Positions 1 to 7,794 of a stretch of DNA of 42,299 nt are shown here, piece after piece. Position numbers and translations under genes: made by a program. Source of the stretch: an uncultured Flavobacteriaceae bacterium (lineage in GTDB: Bacteria > Bacteroidota > Bacteroidia > Flavobacteriales > Flavobacteriaceae). The notes under the pieces were generated by a model. It was not told the origin of the DNA. It searched no databases and worked only from the letters and a program-made list of their open reading frames with translations. Location of the stretch: contig CANMFQ010000032.1 in NCBI GenBank assembly GCA_947497145.1, positions 1-42,299 on the forward strand. The letters run 5' to 3'. Every line of letters begins with the position of its first letter. Position 1 is the first letter of the stretch.

Positions 1-80
1 TATGGGCAGGGTTGACACCTTGAACCATTAGTAAGCTGCAAGCTTGCTAACCGTGAGGTTAGGACTGAAGATTATTTACG

Positions 81-152
81 ATTGCATAATGAGCAAATAC
101 CGACTACAAAATTCGGTACTGACGAACACTTTTTTGCGCTGTTTTATGCAAT
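81..152. repeat. 72-nt imperfect hairpin beyond the left-edge repeat
   Basis: ATTGCATAA (81-89) is the exact reverse complement of TTATGCAAT (144-152). Inside it ACCGA (99-103) pairs with TCGGT (113-117), and GAGCAAA faces TTTGCGC. The whole element could fold as one long interrupted hairpin. It lies directly past repeat A1 in the reading direction of the left array, where the recombination-site half of the next cassette would be expected. Its role is unknown; an attC-like fold is one inference. Confidence 0.45.
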
Positions 153-164
153 AGAACACAAAAA

Positions 165-262
165 CAAAGCAATCCCCATAGTATCGGCAAAGCAGCTGGT
201 TCAGTCAACAGCGCCATCATGTTGGGTCGTGGCGACCACACGAAGGCTTAGTTATTTTGCCA
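165..262 (-). repeat. Cassette repeat A, copy A1 (minus orientation)
   Basis: Read on the minus strand, this copy follows the stop codon of the MACPF gene and runs from GGCAAAATAAC through the conserved core CCCAACATGATGGCGCTG to GATTGCTTTG. The same roughly 95-nt element recurs near 32374, 35312, 37190, 39100 (plus) and 41390 (minus), each time directly after a gene. The first bases form the R''-like half of a recombination site. The core can fold because CCAT...TCGG-type and CCGA...ATGG-type blocks face each other. Confidence 0.8.
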
Positions 263-272
263 GTAGTTTTTA

Positions 273-1598
273 TTACAATTTGATTAAGTAAATTAATTTA
301 TAATATGGGGGAATATTTTCACTCTCATTAATTGTCAATGAATGTTTATGGTCGTTCTCTGCAACACTATTTCCTCCGCCACCTCTTCTAATATTATGGT
401 TAGAATGACCCATAACAGAACTATGACTATGTTTTGTTTTGCCTCCTTCTGTACCAACCTCTTCGAGATTAGCTGTTCCCATTATAAATTTATCTGTCAA
501 ATTGGGTGTATCAAAAGTACCATCACAAACAGCCCAACCGTCGGGAATTATTGAATTCAGGTCTGTATCTCTGTTGATTGCAGAATTTGGTGACCACGCT
601 ATAATTGTACCTTTTGGAATACCAAAGGGTGACTCAATTTTATATCCTGAAAATGGTGATAATAGCGCTCTCGTTTTCGGATAATCAATTAGCGTATGCC
701 AATATGATTTGACTTTGGCAGTAATTGGTGTAACACCAACAGTTATAGAACCATCACGCATTCCATTTATGAATTCAGCTACTTGGCCGTATGTATTCAT
801 TACTGTTTGATATTCATTTGGTGTAATTTTTCCAGCAGTTACTTCGCTTACAATTTCCACTTTTCCTGAAGTTAAAATTTTTGAACTTGACGTACTAACA
901 GAACCTCCAACAGAACCAGAACCAAACGATGCTTTCATTTCAGCTCTAAATGATATTACGTCTGTTTCTTTTTTAGAATTTAGTTTAGCGTGTATTACAA
1001 TTCTTGCACCATAATTTAGACTTTGAATGTAATGAGACCCATAGTCATTCAGAAATTGAGATAATCTTTTATCATCAGTAAGAATTTGAGGGCTTTCTGA
1101 AAGAGGTTCTCTATTCCAAACAAAATTTCCGATTGATATTGAAGGTCCATATTCAACTTTTTCGATAACTACGAATATTGATTTTGAGCTTGCATCTAAG
1201 GTTTTTGCCCTATTATAGGCAGCAGACATGTTAGCTAAGCCATAACTACCTTTAAAATATAGGTTTAACATTTCAGCAAGTTGTTTTGTTGTTTGTGTTT
1301 CAATTATCCGGCTTTTAATGTTGCTGTATTCTACATTTGTTGATTTAATTTTATCTTCTTCAATTGAGACATTAGAGAGTGAAGAGGAACTAAATGCTTT
1401 CAATGACGTTCCTTCAGGGTTATATCGGTCAGCCATATTAATTCCATCTCCGAGTTTTAGATTTGAGCCAATAGTCTCGTTTATGACTATGTCATAGGAT
1501 GGTTGTGTTATATTAAATTTTCCAACAGAATTGTTAAATGATTGAGAGAAGGCTGTAACGCTAAATGTCGTAAGTAATATTAAAGGAATAGATTTCAT
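273..1598 (-). CDS. Secreted MACPF-domain protein with C-terminal phage tail-collar-like domain
   Basis: 441 residues with a Sec signal peptide (1 to about 19, ending AFSQS). Residues about 30-320 look like a membrane attack complex/perforin domain: YGSHY at 186-190 fits the MACPF signature Y-G-[ST]-H-[FY], and the glycine/serine-rich stretch after it fits the usual hairpin region. Residues about 327-441 resemble the collar/receptor-binding end of phage tail fibres and microcystin-dependent proteins: IPKGTIIAW, IPDGWAVCDG, TPNLTDKFIMG, then GGKTKHSHS and DHKHS, ending PPYYKLIYLIK. MACPF proteins form pores in target membranes; the collar part could bind a receptor or metal through its His-x-His pairs. 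It sits alone in a minus-strand cassette between repeat A1 and boundary 1692-1705. Use against other cells or predators is inference. The domain calls are firm by motif, the joint function is not. Confidence 0.8.
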   Translation of the reverse strand: MKSIPLILLTTFSVTAFSQSFNNSVGKFNITQPSYDIVINETIGSNLKLGDGINMADRYNPEGTSLKAFSSSSLSNVSIEEDKIKSTNVEYSNIKSRIIETQTTKQLAEMLNLYFKGSYGLANMSAAYNRAKTLDASSKSIFVVIEKVEYGPSISIGNFVWNREPLSESPQILTDDKRLSQFLNDYGSHYIQSLNYGARIVIHAKLNSKKETDVISFRAEMKASFGSGSVGGSVSTSSSKILTSGKVEIVSEVTAGKITPNEYQTVMNTYGQVAEFINGMRDGSITVGVTPITAKVKSYWHTLIDYPKTRALLSPFSGYKIESPFGIPKGTIIAWSPNSAINRDTDLNSIIPDGWAVCDGTFDTPNLTDKFIMGTANLEEVGTEGGKTKHSHSSVMGHSNHNIRRGGGGNSVAENDHKHSLTINESENIPPYYKLIYLIKL

Positions 1599-1691
1599 AA
1601 TACATGGATTTATGGTTGGTTCTTATCGCAAAATATTCAGTTCAATCCAGTAATACAATACCCATTAGAGGGTATATTCCGAAATAAGGCG

Positions 1692-1726
1692 AAATTACTG
1701 GTAACGGGAGTCTGCGCAGCAACTCC
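1692..1726 (-). other. 5' boundary (R'-like) and palindrome of the MACPF cassette
   Basis: On the plus strand AAATTACTGGTAA (1692-1704) is nearly the reverse complement of TTGCCAGTAGTTT (257-269) on the other side of the MACPF gene, 11 of 13 positions. Immediately outside lies a palindrome, GGAGT (1707-1711) with ACTCC (1722-1726) around CTGCGCAG. The same order, palindrome then boundary, is seen at other cassette starts (35588-35622, 42212-42240). It marks the cassette's upstream end. Confidence 0.6.
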
Positions 1727-1759
1727 TTTTATGTTAAAAATAGTGATTCAATAGTAATT

Positions 1760-2029
1760 TTAAGCTACTATTAGCGAAGATTGGTGTGTTTTTGTTAATT
1801 GATAGTTGTTCTTATTAAGAAAAAGAAAGTCTTTTAAAACGTTTAACACAGCACTAAATAGGGCTAAAATTTCAACAGCAAGTGCTTTTAACCTATTTTT
1901 TAGCACTTTTGAATTAATTATGGAGTTTAGTCTTTTAAGATTATAACAAATCATCATTAGATTAACCTCGCTCAGTACATGCTGTTTTCCTTTCATCAGG
2001 GTATAGGTAAATCCCCAATGTCTTTTTAA
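1760..2029 (-). pseudogene. IS1182-like transposase, C-terminal stump
   Basis: The reading frame begins inside the repeat with LKRHWGFTYTLMKGKQHVL and continues SEVNLMMICYNLKRLNSII. This is the typical C-terminal end of IS1182-type DDE transposases (a GF..TLMKGK-like block, then a helix with YNLKR). Nothing of the catalytic core is present; a whole enzyme would be 400-500 residues. The stump begins directly after the recombinase-end repeat (GTTGTGCAAC), so an element was cut off at or inserted near the cassette boundary. It is not a functional gene. Confidence 0.7.
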
Positions 2030-2030
2030 T

Positions 2031-2110
2031 GTTGCACAACAATTATATATCCATACTCAAGTACATATATTTCTTTTTTACGATTACTAAGCTAAGGGAT
2101 TTTTAATAGA
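2031..2110 (-). repeat. Cassette repeat B at the recombinase end (reference copy)
   Basis: On the minus strand this holds the last codons of the recombinase stump, its stop codon, TAGTAATCGTAAAAAAGAAA, the palindrome-like TATGTACTTGAGTATGGATA and ATTGTTGTGCAAC. Copies of the same string lie at 31324, 34626, 35464, 37340, 39249 (plus) and 42299 (minus), each just upstream of a cassette gene. This copy is the one still joined to a readable recombinase end, so it is the likely source or counterpart of the others. Confidence 0.75.
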
Positions 2111-2278
2111 TTTAAAAGTAGTTGCTGCCACATGGGTGTACATTTCTGTTGTTATGGAAGCGTTATGACTCAAAAGTACTTGAATAGTGAATACATGTAC
2201 ACCACCCTTTAGTAAATGACTAGCATAACTGTGGCGTGCTATATGCGATGCCATGCGCACACTTATTTTCATCTTAGG
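2087..2278 (-). pseudogene. Tyrosine recombinase (integron-integrase-like), C-terminal fragment
   Basis: About 61 residues remain. They hold the second catalytic box of tyrosine recombinases: HIARHSYASHLL (the H-x-x-R pair), LLSHNASITT (the third His) and EMYTHVA with the nucleophile Tyr. The tail TFKSIKNPLA resembles the end of IntI-type enzymes and their Bacteroidota relatives (YTHV...SPLD). A stop codon (TAG) lies in frame two codons before the first Met, and the N-terminal DNA-binding and first catalytic boxes are absent, so this is a remnant. Its 3' end has been copied, in decayed form, into the repeats of the array at 31-42 kb. This suggests it is, or derives from, the recombinase that moved those cassettes. 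Confidence 0.75.
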
Positions 2279-2409
2279 CTAACACGCCTTGCAAATTTAT
2301 TAGCTGTACTAGCGCAAAAACCTTCAAATAAACAAAGTGAAATAGTACGTTATGCAGTATTTTACGTTTTTTTGTTACCTTCTAAGGTATAAATTAAGGT
2401 TAAAGAGAA

Positions 2410-2438
2410 TTTGTTTTTAAAGGGTTTAATTATCTTTG
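2410..2438 (+). promoter_or_regulatory. Flavobacterial promoter for the ABC transporter operon
   Basis: TTTG (2410-2413), 17 bases, then TATCTTTG (2431-2438) matches the Bacteroidota consensus TTTG-N(17-23)-TAnnTTTG. The expected transcript start is a few bases before the ATG at 2453, giving a very short leader. This also argues against the upstream TTG start at 2411, which would overlap the promoter. Confidence 0.7.
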
Positions 2439-2452
2439 ACAAAATTGCTTAC

Positions 2453-3388
2453 ATGAATAATATTTTGGTTGCGAATGAAGTTACCAAACGATTTGGCCAA
2501 CACACTGCACTTAAAAACGTTTCCCTAGAAATTCCAAAACATAGTATTTACGGTTTATTGGGGCCCAATGGAGCGGGTAAAACCACGCTAATTAGGATTA
2601 TAAATCAAATCATTTTTCCTGACCAAGGAACGGTGTTTTTTGATGGCAAACAGCTAAAGCCGCATCATATTGCTATGATTGGGTATTTACCTGAAGAACG
2701 CGGTTTGTACAAGAGTATGAAAGTTGGTGAACAAGCCTTATACCTAGCGCAGCTAAAGGGCTTAAGCAAGAAGGAGGCTAAAGAACGCCTTAAATATTGG
2801 TTTGATAGGTTAGATATTGGCGACTGGTGGAACAAGAAAATTCAAGAACTATCTAAGGGAATGGCACAGAAAATACAGTTTATTGTTACCGTATTGCACC
2901 AGCCTAAACTTTTAATTTTTGATGAACCTTTTAGTGGTTTTGACCCCATAAATGCCAATGTAATAAAAGATGAAATTTTGGAATTGCGAAATGCAGGGGC
3001 TTCTATTATTTTTTCTACCCACCGAATGGAGTCTGTTGAAGAGCTTTGCGAGCATATCGCACTTATTCATGAATCAGAAAAGCTGCTAGATGGTAAGTTA
3101 TCTGATATAAAAAAAGCCTATAAAAACAATGTTTTTGAAGTAGGCTTAGAAGTGGCTGAAGGCGATGCCTTGTTAATGGAGCTTCGAGACAAGTTTCAAA
3201 TTAAAACGGCCAATTTTGATGCTCTTGAAAAACAATTAGATTTTAAAGTGCAATTGCCCTCTAATGATTCACGTGGTGTATTGGCTTATTTGTCAGAAAG
3301 AGCAAATGTGAATCAGTTTGTAGAAACGATACCCTCGGCAAACGAAATTTTTATACGAACCGTACAAGAGAAAGATGCAAATAAATAA
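2453..3388 (+). CDS. ABC transporter ATP-binding protein
   Basis: About 311 residues from the ATG at 2453. An upstream TTG at 2411 is rejected because it lies in the promoter. The ATPase domain shows Walker A GPNGAGKT, the signature as LSKGMAQK (for LSGGQ), Walker B LLIFDEPFSGFD, and a downstream switch histidine in FSTHRM. A C-terminal extension of about 90 residues is typical of NatA-like exporter ATPases (with a DUF4162-like tail). The gene overlaps the permease gene that follows by 14 bases, so the two are translated together and form one exporter. The substrate is unknown; NatAB-type systems export sodium, drugs or peptides. Confidence 0.9.
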   Translation: MNNILVANEVTKRFGQHTALKNVSLEIPKHSIYGLLGPNGAGKTTLIRIINQIIFPDQGTVFFDGKQLKPHHIAMIGYLPEERGLYKSMKVGEQALYLAQLKGLSKKEAKERLKYWFDRLDIGDWWNKKIQELSKGMAQKIQFIVTVLHQPKLLIFDEPFSGFDPINANVIKDEILELRNAGASIIFSTHRMESVEELCEHIALIHESEKLLDGKLSDIKKAYKNNVFEVGLEVAEGDALLMELRDKFQIKTANFDALEKQLDFKVQLPSNDSRGVLAYLSERANVNQFVETIPSANEIFIRTVQEKDANK

Positions 3389-4718
3389 ATTACTATTAAT
3401 CATTAAGCGTGAGTATTTGGCAAAAGTGAGAAATAAGTCTTTTGTTGTAATGACTTTTTTAAGCCCTATATTAATGGTGGCTATGGTGGTACTTATTGCC
3501 TATCTTACTAAATTGAATGACAATGAAAAACGCATCATTGCTGTTTTAAATGAGAGTGATTATTTTTCGCAAGATTTTTTATCTACAGAAAGTACAGGCT
3601 ATGTACATTTTCGTGATATAGACCTTACAACAGCAAAAGATTCAACCGATAATTTGGGGTATTATGGTTTGTTGCACATTCCTGATGCCAGTGGTTTAGA
3701 ACAAGTGGCAGAAAATTCGGTTTTTTACTCAAAAGAATCCGCAAGCACCTCGGTATTAGATAATATTGAATATGTTTTTCAAGAGCGATTGCGACAACGG
3801 CAATTGCAAAATTTTGGGCTCTCATCAGAAGAATTTGCTCAAATGGATGATCGTTTTGAAATTAATACATCAACCTACGCAGGTGAACACAATTTAAAAG
3901 GTATTAATGAACTCAAAGCGGCTATTGGAGGTGCTTTTGGATATTTAATAATGATGTTTATTATTATCTATGGAGGGTTTGTAATGCGTAGCGTTATCGA
4001 AGAAAAAACAAGCAGAATTATAGAAGTAATTATTTCGTCGGTAAAACCTTTTCAATTGATGTTGGGAAAAATAATAGGTACAGCTTTGGCCGGGGTTACC
4101 CAATTTGGTATATGGATTGTTTCGGCAGGAATTTTAATGCTCGTTGCGCTCACTATTTTTGATATCGATCCGGCTGTTTTAGGAACTAAGGCTGATTTAA
4201 CCGCAGGTATGGTGGGCAATATGCCGCAAATTCCTCAGGGGCAAGAAACATTAGAACTCTATATTAAAGAATTTTTAAACCTACCCATTGTTACCTTATT
4301 GGTGTTTTTTCTCATTTATTTTATTTTAGGATATTTAATTTACAGTTCTATTTATGCTGCAATTGGCGCCGCTGTAGATAATGAAACAGATACCCAGCAG
4401 TTTATATTTCCTATAATTTTGCCTTTAATGCTGGCTATTTATGTTGGCTTCTTTTCAGTTTTTAGTAATCCGCATGGCCCTATAGCTGTTGGTTTTTCCC
4501 TTTTTCCATTAACATCACCCATTGTTATGTTAATGCGGCTACCAAACGGTATTGGAGAAGGCGGGGTACCTATTTGGCAATTGGTGACATCAATAGTGCT
4601 GTTAATTATTACGTTTATAGGAATTGTATGGCTGGCAGCAAAAATTTATCGTATTGGTATTTTAATGTATGGTAAAAAACCTAGCTATAAAGAATTATTT
4701 AAATGGTTAAAATATTAA
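3375..4718 (+). CDS. ABC-2 type permease (NatB-like)
   Basis: 447 residues. The first membrane helix (about 23-45) follows a basic N-terminus (IIKREYLAKVRNKSF), then comes a large extracytoplasmic domain (about 46-180) and five or more helices from about residue 190 on, including the conserved junction VIEEKTSRIIEVIISS. This is the layout of ABC-2 membrane proteins of the NatB/YhaP type. It overlaps the ATPase gene by 14 bases and is followed one base later by the MscS gene. Partner: the product of 2453-3388. Confidence 0.9.
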   Translation: MQINKLLLIIKREYLAKVRNKSFVVMTFLSPILMVAMVVLIAYLTKLNDNEKRIIAVLNESDYFSQDFLSTESTGYVHFRDIDLTTAKDSTDNLGYYGLLHIPDASGLEQVAENSVFYSKESASTSVLDNIEYVFQERLRQRQLQNFGLSSEEFAQMDDRFEINTSTYAGEHNLKGINELKAAIGGAFGYLIMMFIIIYGGFVMRSVIEEKTSRIIEVIISSVKPFQLMLGKIIGTALAGVTQFGIWIVSAGILMLVALTIFDIDPAVLGTKADLTAGMVGNMPQIPQGQETLELYIKEFLNLPIVTLLVFFLIYFILGYLIYSSIYAAIGAAVDNETDTQQFIFPIILPLMLAIYVGFFSVFSNPHGPIAVGFSLFPLTSPIVMLMRLPNGIGEGGVPIWQLVTSIVLLIITFIGIVWLAAKIYRIGILMYGKKPSYKELFKWLKY

Positions 4719-4719
4719 G

Positions 4720-5577
4720 ATGACAAAAATCGAAACCTTAGTAGGAAGTATAAGAAAAATTCTATTATACCCTATTTACGATGGTGATACTGTACACCTA
4801 ACCATTGGTACTTTTTTAACAATAATTGTTGCGCTTATCGGGGTAACGTATTTGTTAAAATTGATACATAAAATAGTTGCGGTTAAACTACCTGAGGAGG
4901 ATAAAAATAAGTTTGAGAGTATCTTTCAGTTCTTTAAATACCTTTTTTATATATTGGTTACAGTAGTTATTTTGCACACTTCGGGTGTTAATTTAACGGT
5001 TATTTTAACCGCCTCTGCAGCCTTATTTGTAGGCCTTGGTTTTGCATTGCAATACTTGTTTCAAGATATTATTTCGGGTATTCTTATACTTTTGGATCAA
5101 TCTTTGCATGTAGGGGATATTATTGAACTTGAAAACAAGGTAGGTCGTGTATTTGAAATTAGATTGCGAACAACAAGGGCACTCACTAGAGATGATAAGG
5201 TTATTGTAATACCCAATCATAAGTTTTTAACTGATGCAATATATAACTATACTCAGAACCATAAAACAACCAGAGAGTCTATAAAAATTGGAGTAGCCTA
5301 TGGTAGTGATGTTAATTTGGTTACGCAATTGCTAAAAGAAGTTGCTGATGAACAAAAAGGGGTATTGCGAAGTCCAAAACCTTTTGTTCTCTTTGATGAT
5401 TTTGGAGATTCGGCTTTGATGTTTTCGCTTAATTATTTTATTAATGATAGTTTCAGTGACCCAAGTACAAAAAGTAGTATGCGATATAAAATAGATGCTA
5501 AATTTAGAGAACACAATGTTGTCATTCCTTTTCCACAAAGAGATGTTCATGTGTATCAAAGCGGTAAGTCAGTATAA
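4720..5577 (+). CDS. Small-conductance mechanosensitive channel, MscS family
   Basis: 285 residues. Three N-terminal membrane helices (about 25-48, 65-88, 93-118) lead into the pore-lining helix with GLGFALQYLFQDIISGILIL and then the beta domain (IELENKVGRVFEI, VIVIPNHKFL). This is the usual core size of MscS (E. coli MscS has 286 residues). Such channels open on hypo-osmotic shock and release solutes. It starts one base after the permease stop codon and belongs to the same transcript. Nothing in it is unusual. Confidence 0.92.
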   Translation: MTKIETLVGSIRKILLYPIYDGDTVHLTIGTFLTIIVALIGVTYLLKLIHKIVAVKLPEEDKNKFESIFQFFKYLFYILVTVVILHTSGVNLTVILTASAALFVGLGFALQYLFQDIISGILILLDQSLHVGDIIELENKVGRVFEIRLRTTRALTRDDKVIVIPNHKFLTDAIYNYTQNHKTTRESIKIGVAYGSDVNLVTQLLKEVADEQKGVLRSPKPFVLFDDFGDSALMFSLNYFINDSFSDPSTKSSMRYKIDAKFREHNVVIPFPQRDVHVYQSGKSV

Positions 5578-5602
5578 ATTAAGCTAAAAATAGGTGCACT
5601 TG

Positions 5603-6469
5603 ATGAAATTATATTGCCTTTGTGGTTGCCTCTTTTTTATGGCATTTTTTGGCTTTTCTCAGACGCCAGATATTTTTAGAGTTGAGTATACGCTTATTCC
5701 TGAAAATAGTGCTGAGGTGCAGTTGTCTATTGCCAAATTGGTGACAAATATTCCAATTCGCCTAAAAGATAGTAGCAATATTGTGATAGGAGGGGAGTAT
5801 AATCGTATTGCTTATGAAATAAATCGTAATGTAGATTTTGATAATACAGGACTCAATCTTTTTCATGTAGTAGATTTAAATATGGCTTATGTGCTCAAAT
5901 ACAATAAAGAATGGCGTTTTATAGGCGTTGTAACACCAAGATTAGCCTCTACTTTTGATAATCCTTTAGAGAATGGCGATTTTAGTGTAAACACAACGAT
6001 AGGTGTTTTTCGTGATCGCCCAAAACGTGATAAGCCTAATCGATTGGTATTAGGATTAACCTATAACTCATCGGTAGCGTTTAGAATACCGCTACCTATT
6101 GTGTATTTTGAAAAACGATTTCACCCAAATTGGTCTTATGTGTTAGGTGTGCCAAAAACAGGGGTAAAGTATCATGCAGGTAAAAGGCATACGTTTAAGG
6201 GAGAGTTTGTTTTAGACGGTTATTTTGTTAATTTACAAAACAACGTTTTGGTTTCAGAAACTAGTTTGGCGTCTTCCATTTCTTCGTCAGCTGCTTTAAT
6301 CACGCTTGGGTACCAATTTAATATTTCTAAGTTAGTGGGACTTTATTTATATGCAGGGCATACGTTGTTAAATAGTGGTGTCTTGCGTGATGAAGAAAGA
6401 AATGATATTTTCACACTCAATGATGAATCTAGCTTTTATTTTAGAACAGGTTTTAGAATAGGGCTATAA
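5603..6469 (+). CDS. Outer-membrane beta-barrel protein, DUF6268-like
   Basis: About 288 residues. The ATG at 5603 is preferred to the GTG at 5594 because it gives a clean signal peptide (MKLYCLCGCLFF...GFSQ). The rest is alternating short strands with aromatic girdle residues and ends in YFRTGFRIGL, an outer-membrane barrel-like terminus. The size and the pattern of about ten to twelve strands fit the flavobacterial DUF6268 group, of unknown function. It lies 25 bases after the MscS gene and 10 bases before the response regulator, so co-transcription is likely. The family name is tentative. Confidence 0.7.
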   Translation: MKLYCLCGCLFFMAFFGFSQTPDIFRVEYTLIPENSAEVQLSIAKLVTNIPIRLKDSSNIVIGGEYNRIAYEINRNVDFDNTGLNLFHVVDLNMAYVLKYNKEWRFIGVVTPRLASTFDNPLENGDFSVNTTIGVFRDRPKRDKPNRLVLGLTYNSSVAFRIPLPIVYFEKRFHPNWSYVLGVPKTGVKYHAGKRHTFKGEFVLDGYFVNLQNNVLVSETSLASSISSSAALITLGYQFNISKLVGLYLYAGHTLLNSGVLRDEERNDIFTLNDESSFYFRTGFRIGL

Positions 6470-6479
6470 TATATATACT

Positions 6480-7643
6480 ATGTCAAAAATATTAGTAATT
6501 GAAGATGAAGCGGCAATACGCAGGGTATTGGTAAAAATTCTGTCAGAAGAAAACGATACGTACAAATTGGAGGAGGCAGAAGATGGTTTAAAAGGGATAG
6601 AAGCTATTAAAAGCAACGACTATGATTTGGTGCTTTGTGATATAAAAATGCCCAAAATGGATGGGGTGGAAGTATTAGAGGCTGCCAGAAAGATAAAACC
6701 TGAAATTCCCTTTATCATGATTTCAGGGCATGGTGATTTAGACACTGCCGTAAATACGATGCGCGCAGGTGCTTTTGATTATATTTCAAAACCGCCAGAT
6801 TTAAATCGGCTTTTAACTACCGTGCGCAATGCTTTAGATCGTAAAGAACTGGTGGTTGAGAATAAGATTCTAAAGAAAAAAGTAAGTAAAAATTACGAAA
6901 TGGTTGGTGAGAGTACTGAAATTGCTGTCATCAAAGATATGATTGAAAAAGTAGCTCCTACTGATGCCAGAGTACTTATTACGGGCTCTAATGGTACCGG
7001 AAAAGAACTAGTAGCCCATTGGTTACACGAAAAAAGCACCCGAAGTTCAGCACCTTTTATAGAAGTGAATTGTGCTGCAATTCCTTCTGAACTTATTGAA
7101 AGTGAGTTGTTTGGTCATGTAAAGGGAGCCTTTACTTCGGCAGTAAAAGATAGGGCCGGAAAATTTGAAGCAGCCAATAAGGGCACAATCTTTTTAGATG
7201 AAATTGGTGATATGAGCTTGTCGGCTCAGGCAAAAGTACTGCGGGCATTGCAAGAGAGTAAAATATCGCGAGTAGGAACAGATAAAGATATCAAAGTTGA
7301 TGTTCGCGTTATAGCGGCGACCAATAAAAATTTGAAAGAGGAAATAGCAGCAGGTAAATTTCGTGAAGATTTGTACCACAGGCTTGCGGTTATTTTAATA
7401 AAGGTACCTTCACTCAATGATCGTAGAGAAGATATACCGCTATTGATAAATTATTTTGCCAATAAAATAACTGGTGAGCAGGGAATTGCCAAAAAAGCAT
7501 TTTCTGATAAAGCTATAAAATTGCTACAATCATACGATTGGACAGGGAATATTCGTGAGTTAAGAAATGTTGTTGAGCGTTTGATTATTCTTGGCGGCAA
7601 TGAAGTTACTGAAGAGGATGTAAAATTATTTGCTAGTAAATAA
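6480..7643 (+). CDS. Sigma-54-type response regulator lacking a DNA-binding domain
   Basis: 387 residues. The receiver domain (1-120) has acidic pocket ED at 8-9, phosphoacceptor D54 in LVLCDIKMPKMDG, and the conserved switch and lysine (SGH, KP). The AAA+ domain (about 140-375) has Walker A GSNGTGKE, GAFTSA at the sigma-54 contact loop (usual GAFTGA), Walker B GTIFLDEIGD, and an arginine-finger region (FREDLYHRL). NtrC itself is about 470 residues; here the protein stops at VTEEDVKLFASK with no Fis-type helix-turn-helix. It may act in solution, as reported for Helicobacter FlgR. No histidine kinase gene lies nearby. It is last in the 2453-7643 run and followed by a terminator. Confidence 0.9.
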   Translation: MSKILVIEDEAAIRRVLVKILSEENDTYKLEEAEDGLKGIEAIKSNDYDLVLCDIKMPKMDGVEVLEAARKIKPEIPFIMISGHGDLDTAVNTMRAGAFDYISKPPDLNRLLTTVRNALDRKELVVENKILKKKVSKNYEMVGESTEIAVIKDMIEKVAPTDARVLITGSNGTGKELVAHWLHEKSTRSSAPFIEVNCAAIPSELIESELFGHVKGAFTSAVKDRAGKFEAANKGTIFLDEIGDMSLSAQAKVLRALQESKISRVGTDKDIKVDVRVIAATNKNLKEEIAAGKFREDLYHRLAVILIKVPSLNDRREDIPLLINYFANKITGEQGIAKKAFSDKAIKLLQSYDWTGNIRELRNVVERLIILGGNEVTEEDVKLFASK

Positions 7644-7722
7644 ACGTATTGAAGAGCAAAAAGAAGCAGATGTACTTTTTGTGTATGGCTAATCAGGTAC
7701 GATTTAGCTCAGTTGTTTAAAA

Positions 7723-7767
7723 AAGAAAACCGCCTTGTACATAAAGTGCAAGGCGGTTTTCTTTTTA
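7723..7767. terminator. Bidirectional intrinsic terminator
   Basis: AAAACCGCCTTG pairs with CAAGGCGGTTTT around a short loop, flanked by A-rich and T-rich tracts. It lies between the plus-strand regulator (ends 7643) and the minus-strand gene 8490-7795 and can serve both. Confidence 0.9.
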
Positions 7768-7794
7768 TAAACACGTTACTTATGACTGTCGGTT

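Noticed and set aside
82-291. Plus-strand frame of 69 residues at the left edge
   Set aside because: It runs through repeat A1 in the wrong direction; the same peptide (PIVSAKQLVQSTAPS) appears wherever A is read backwards, so it reflects the repeat, not a gene.
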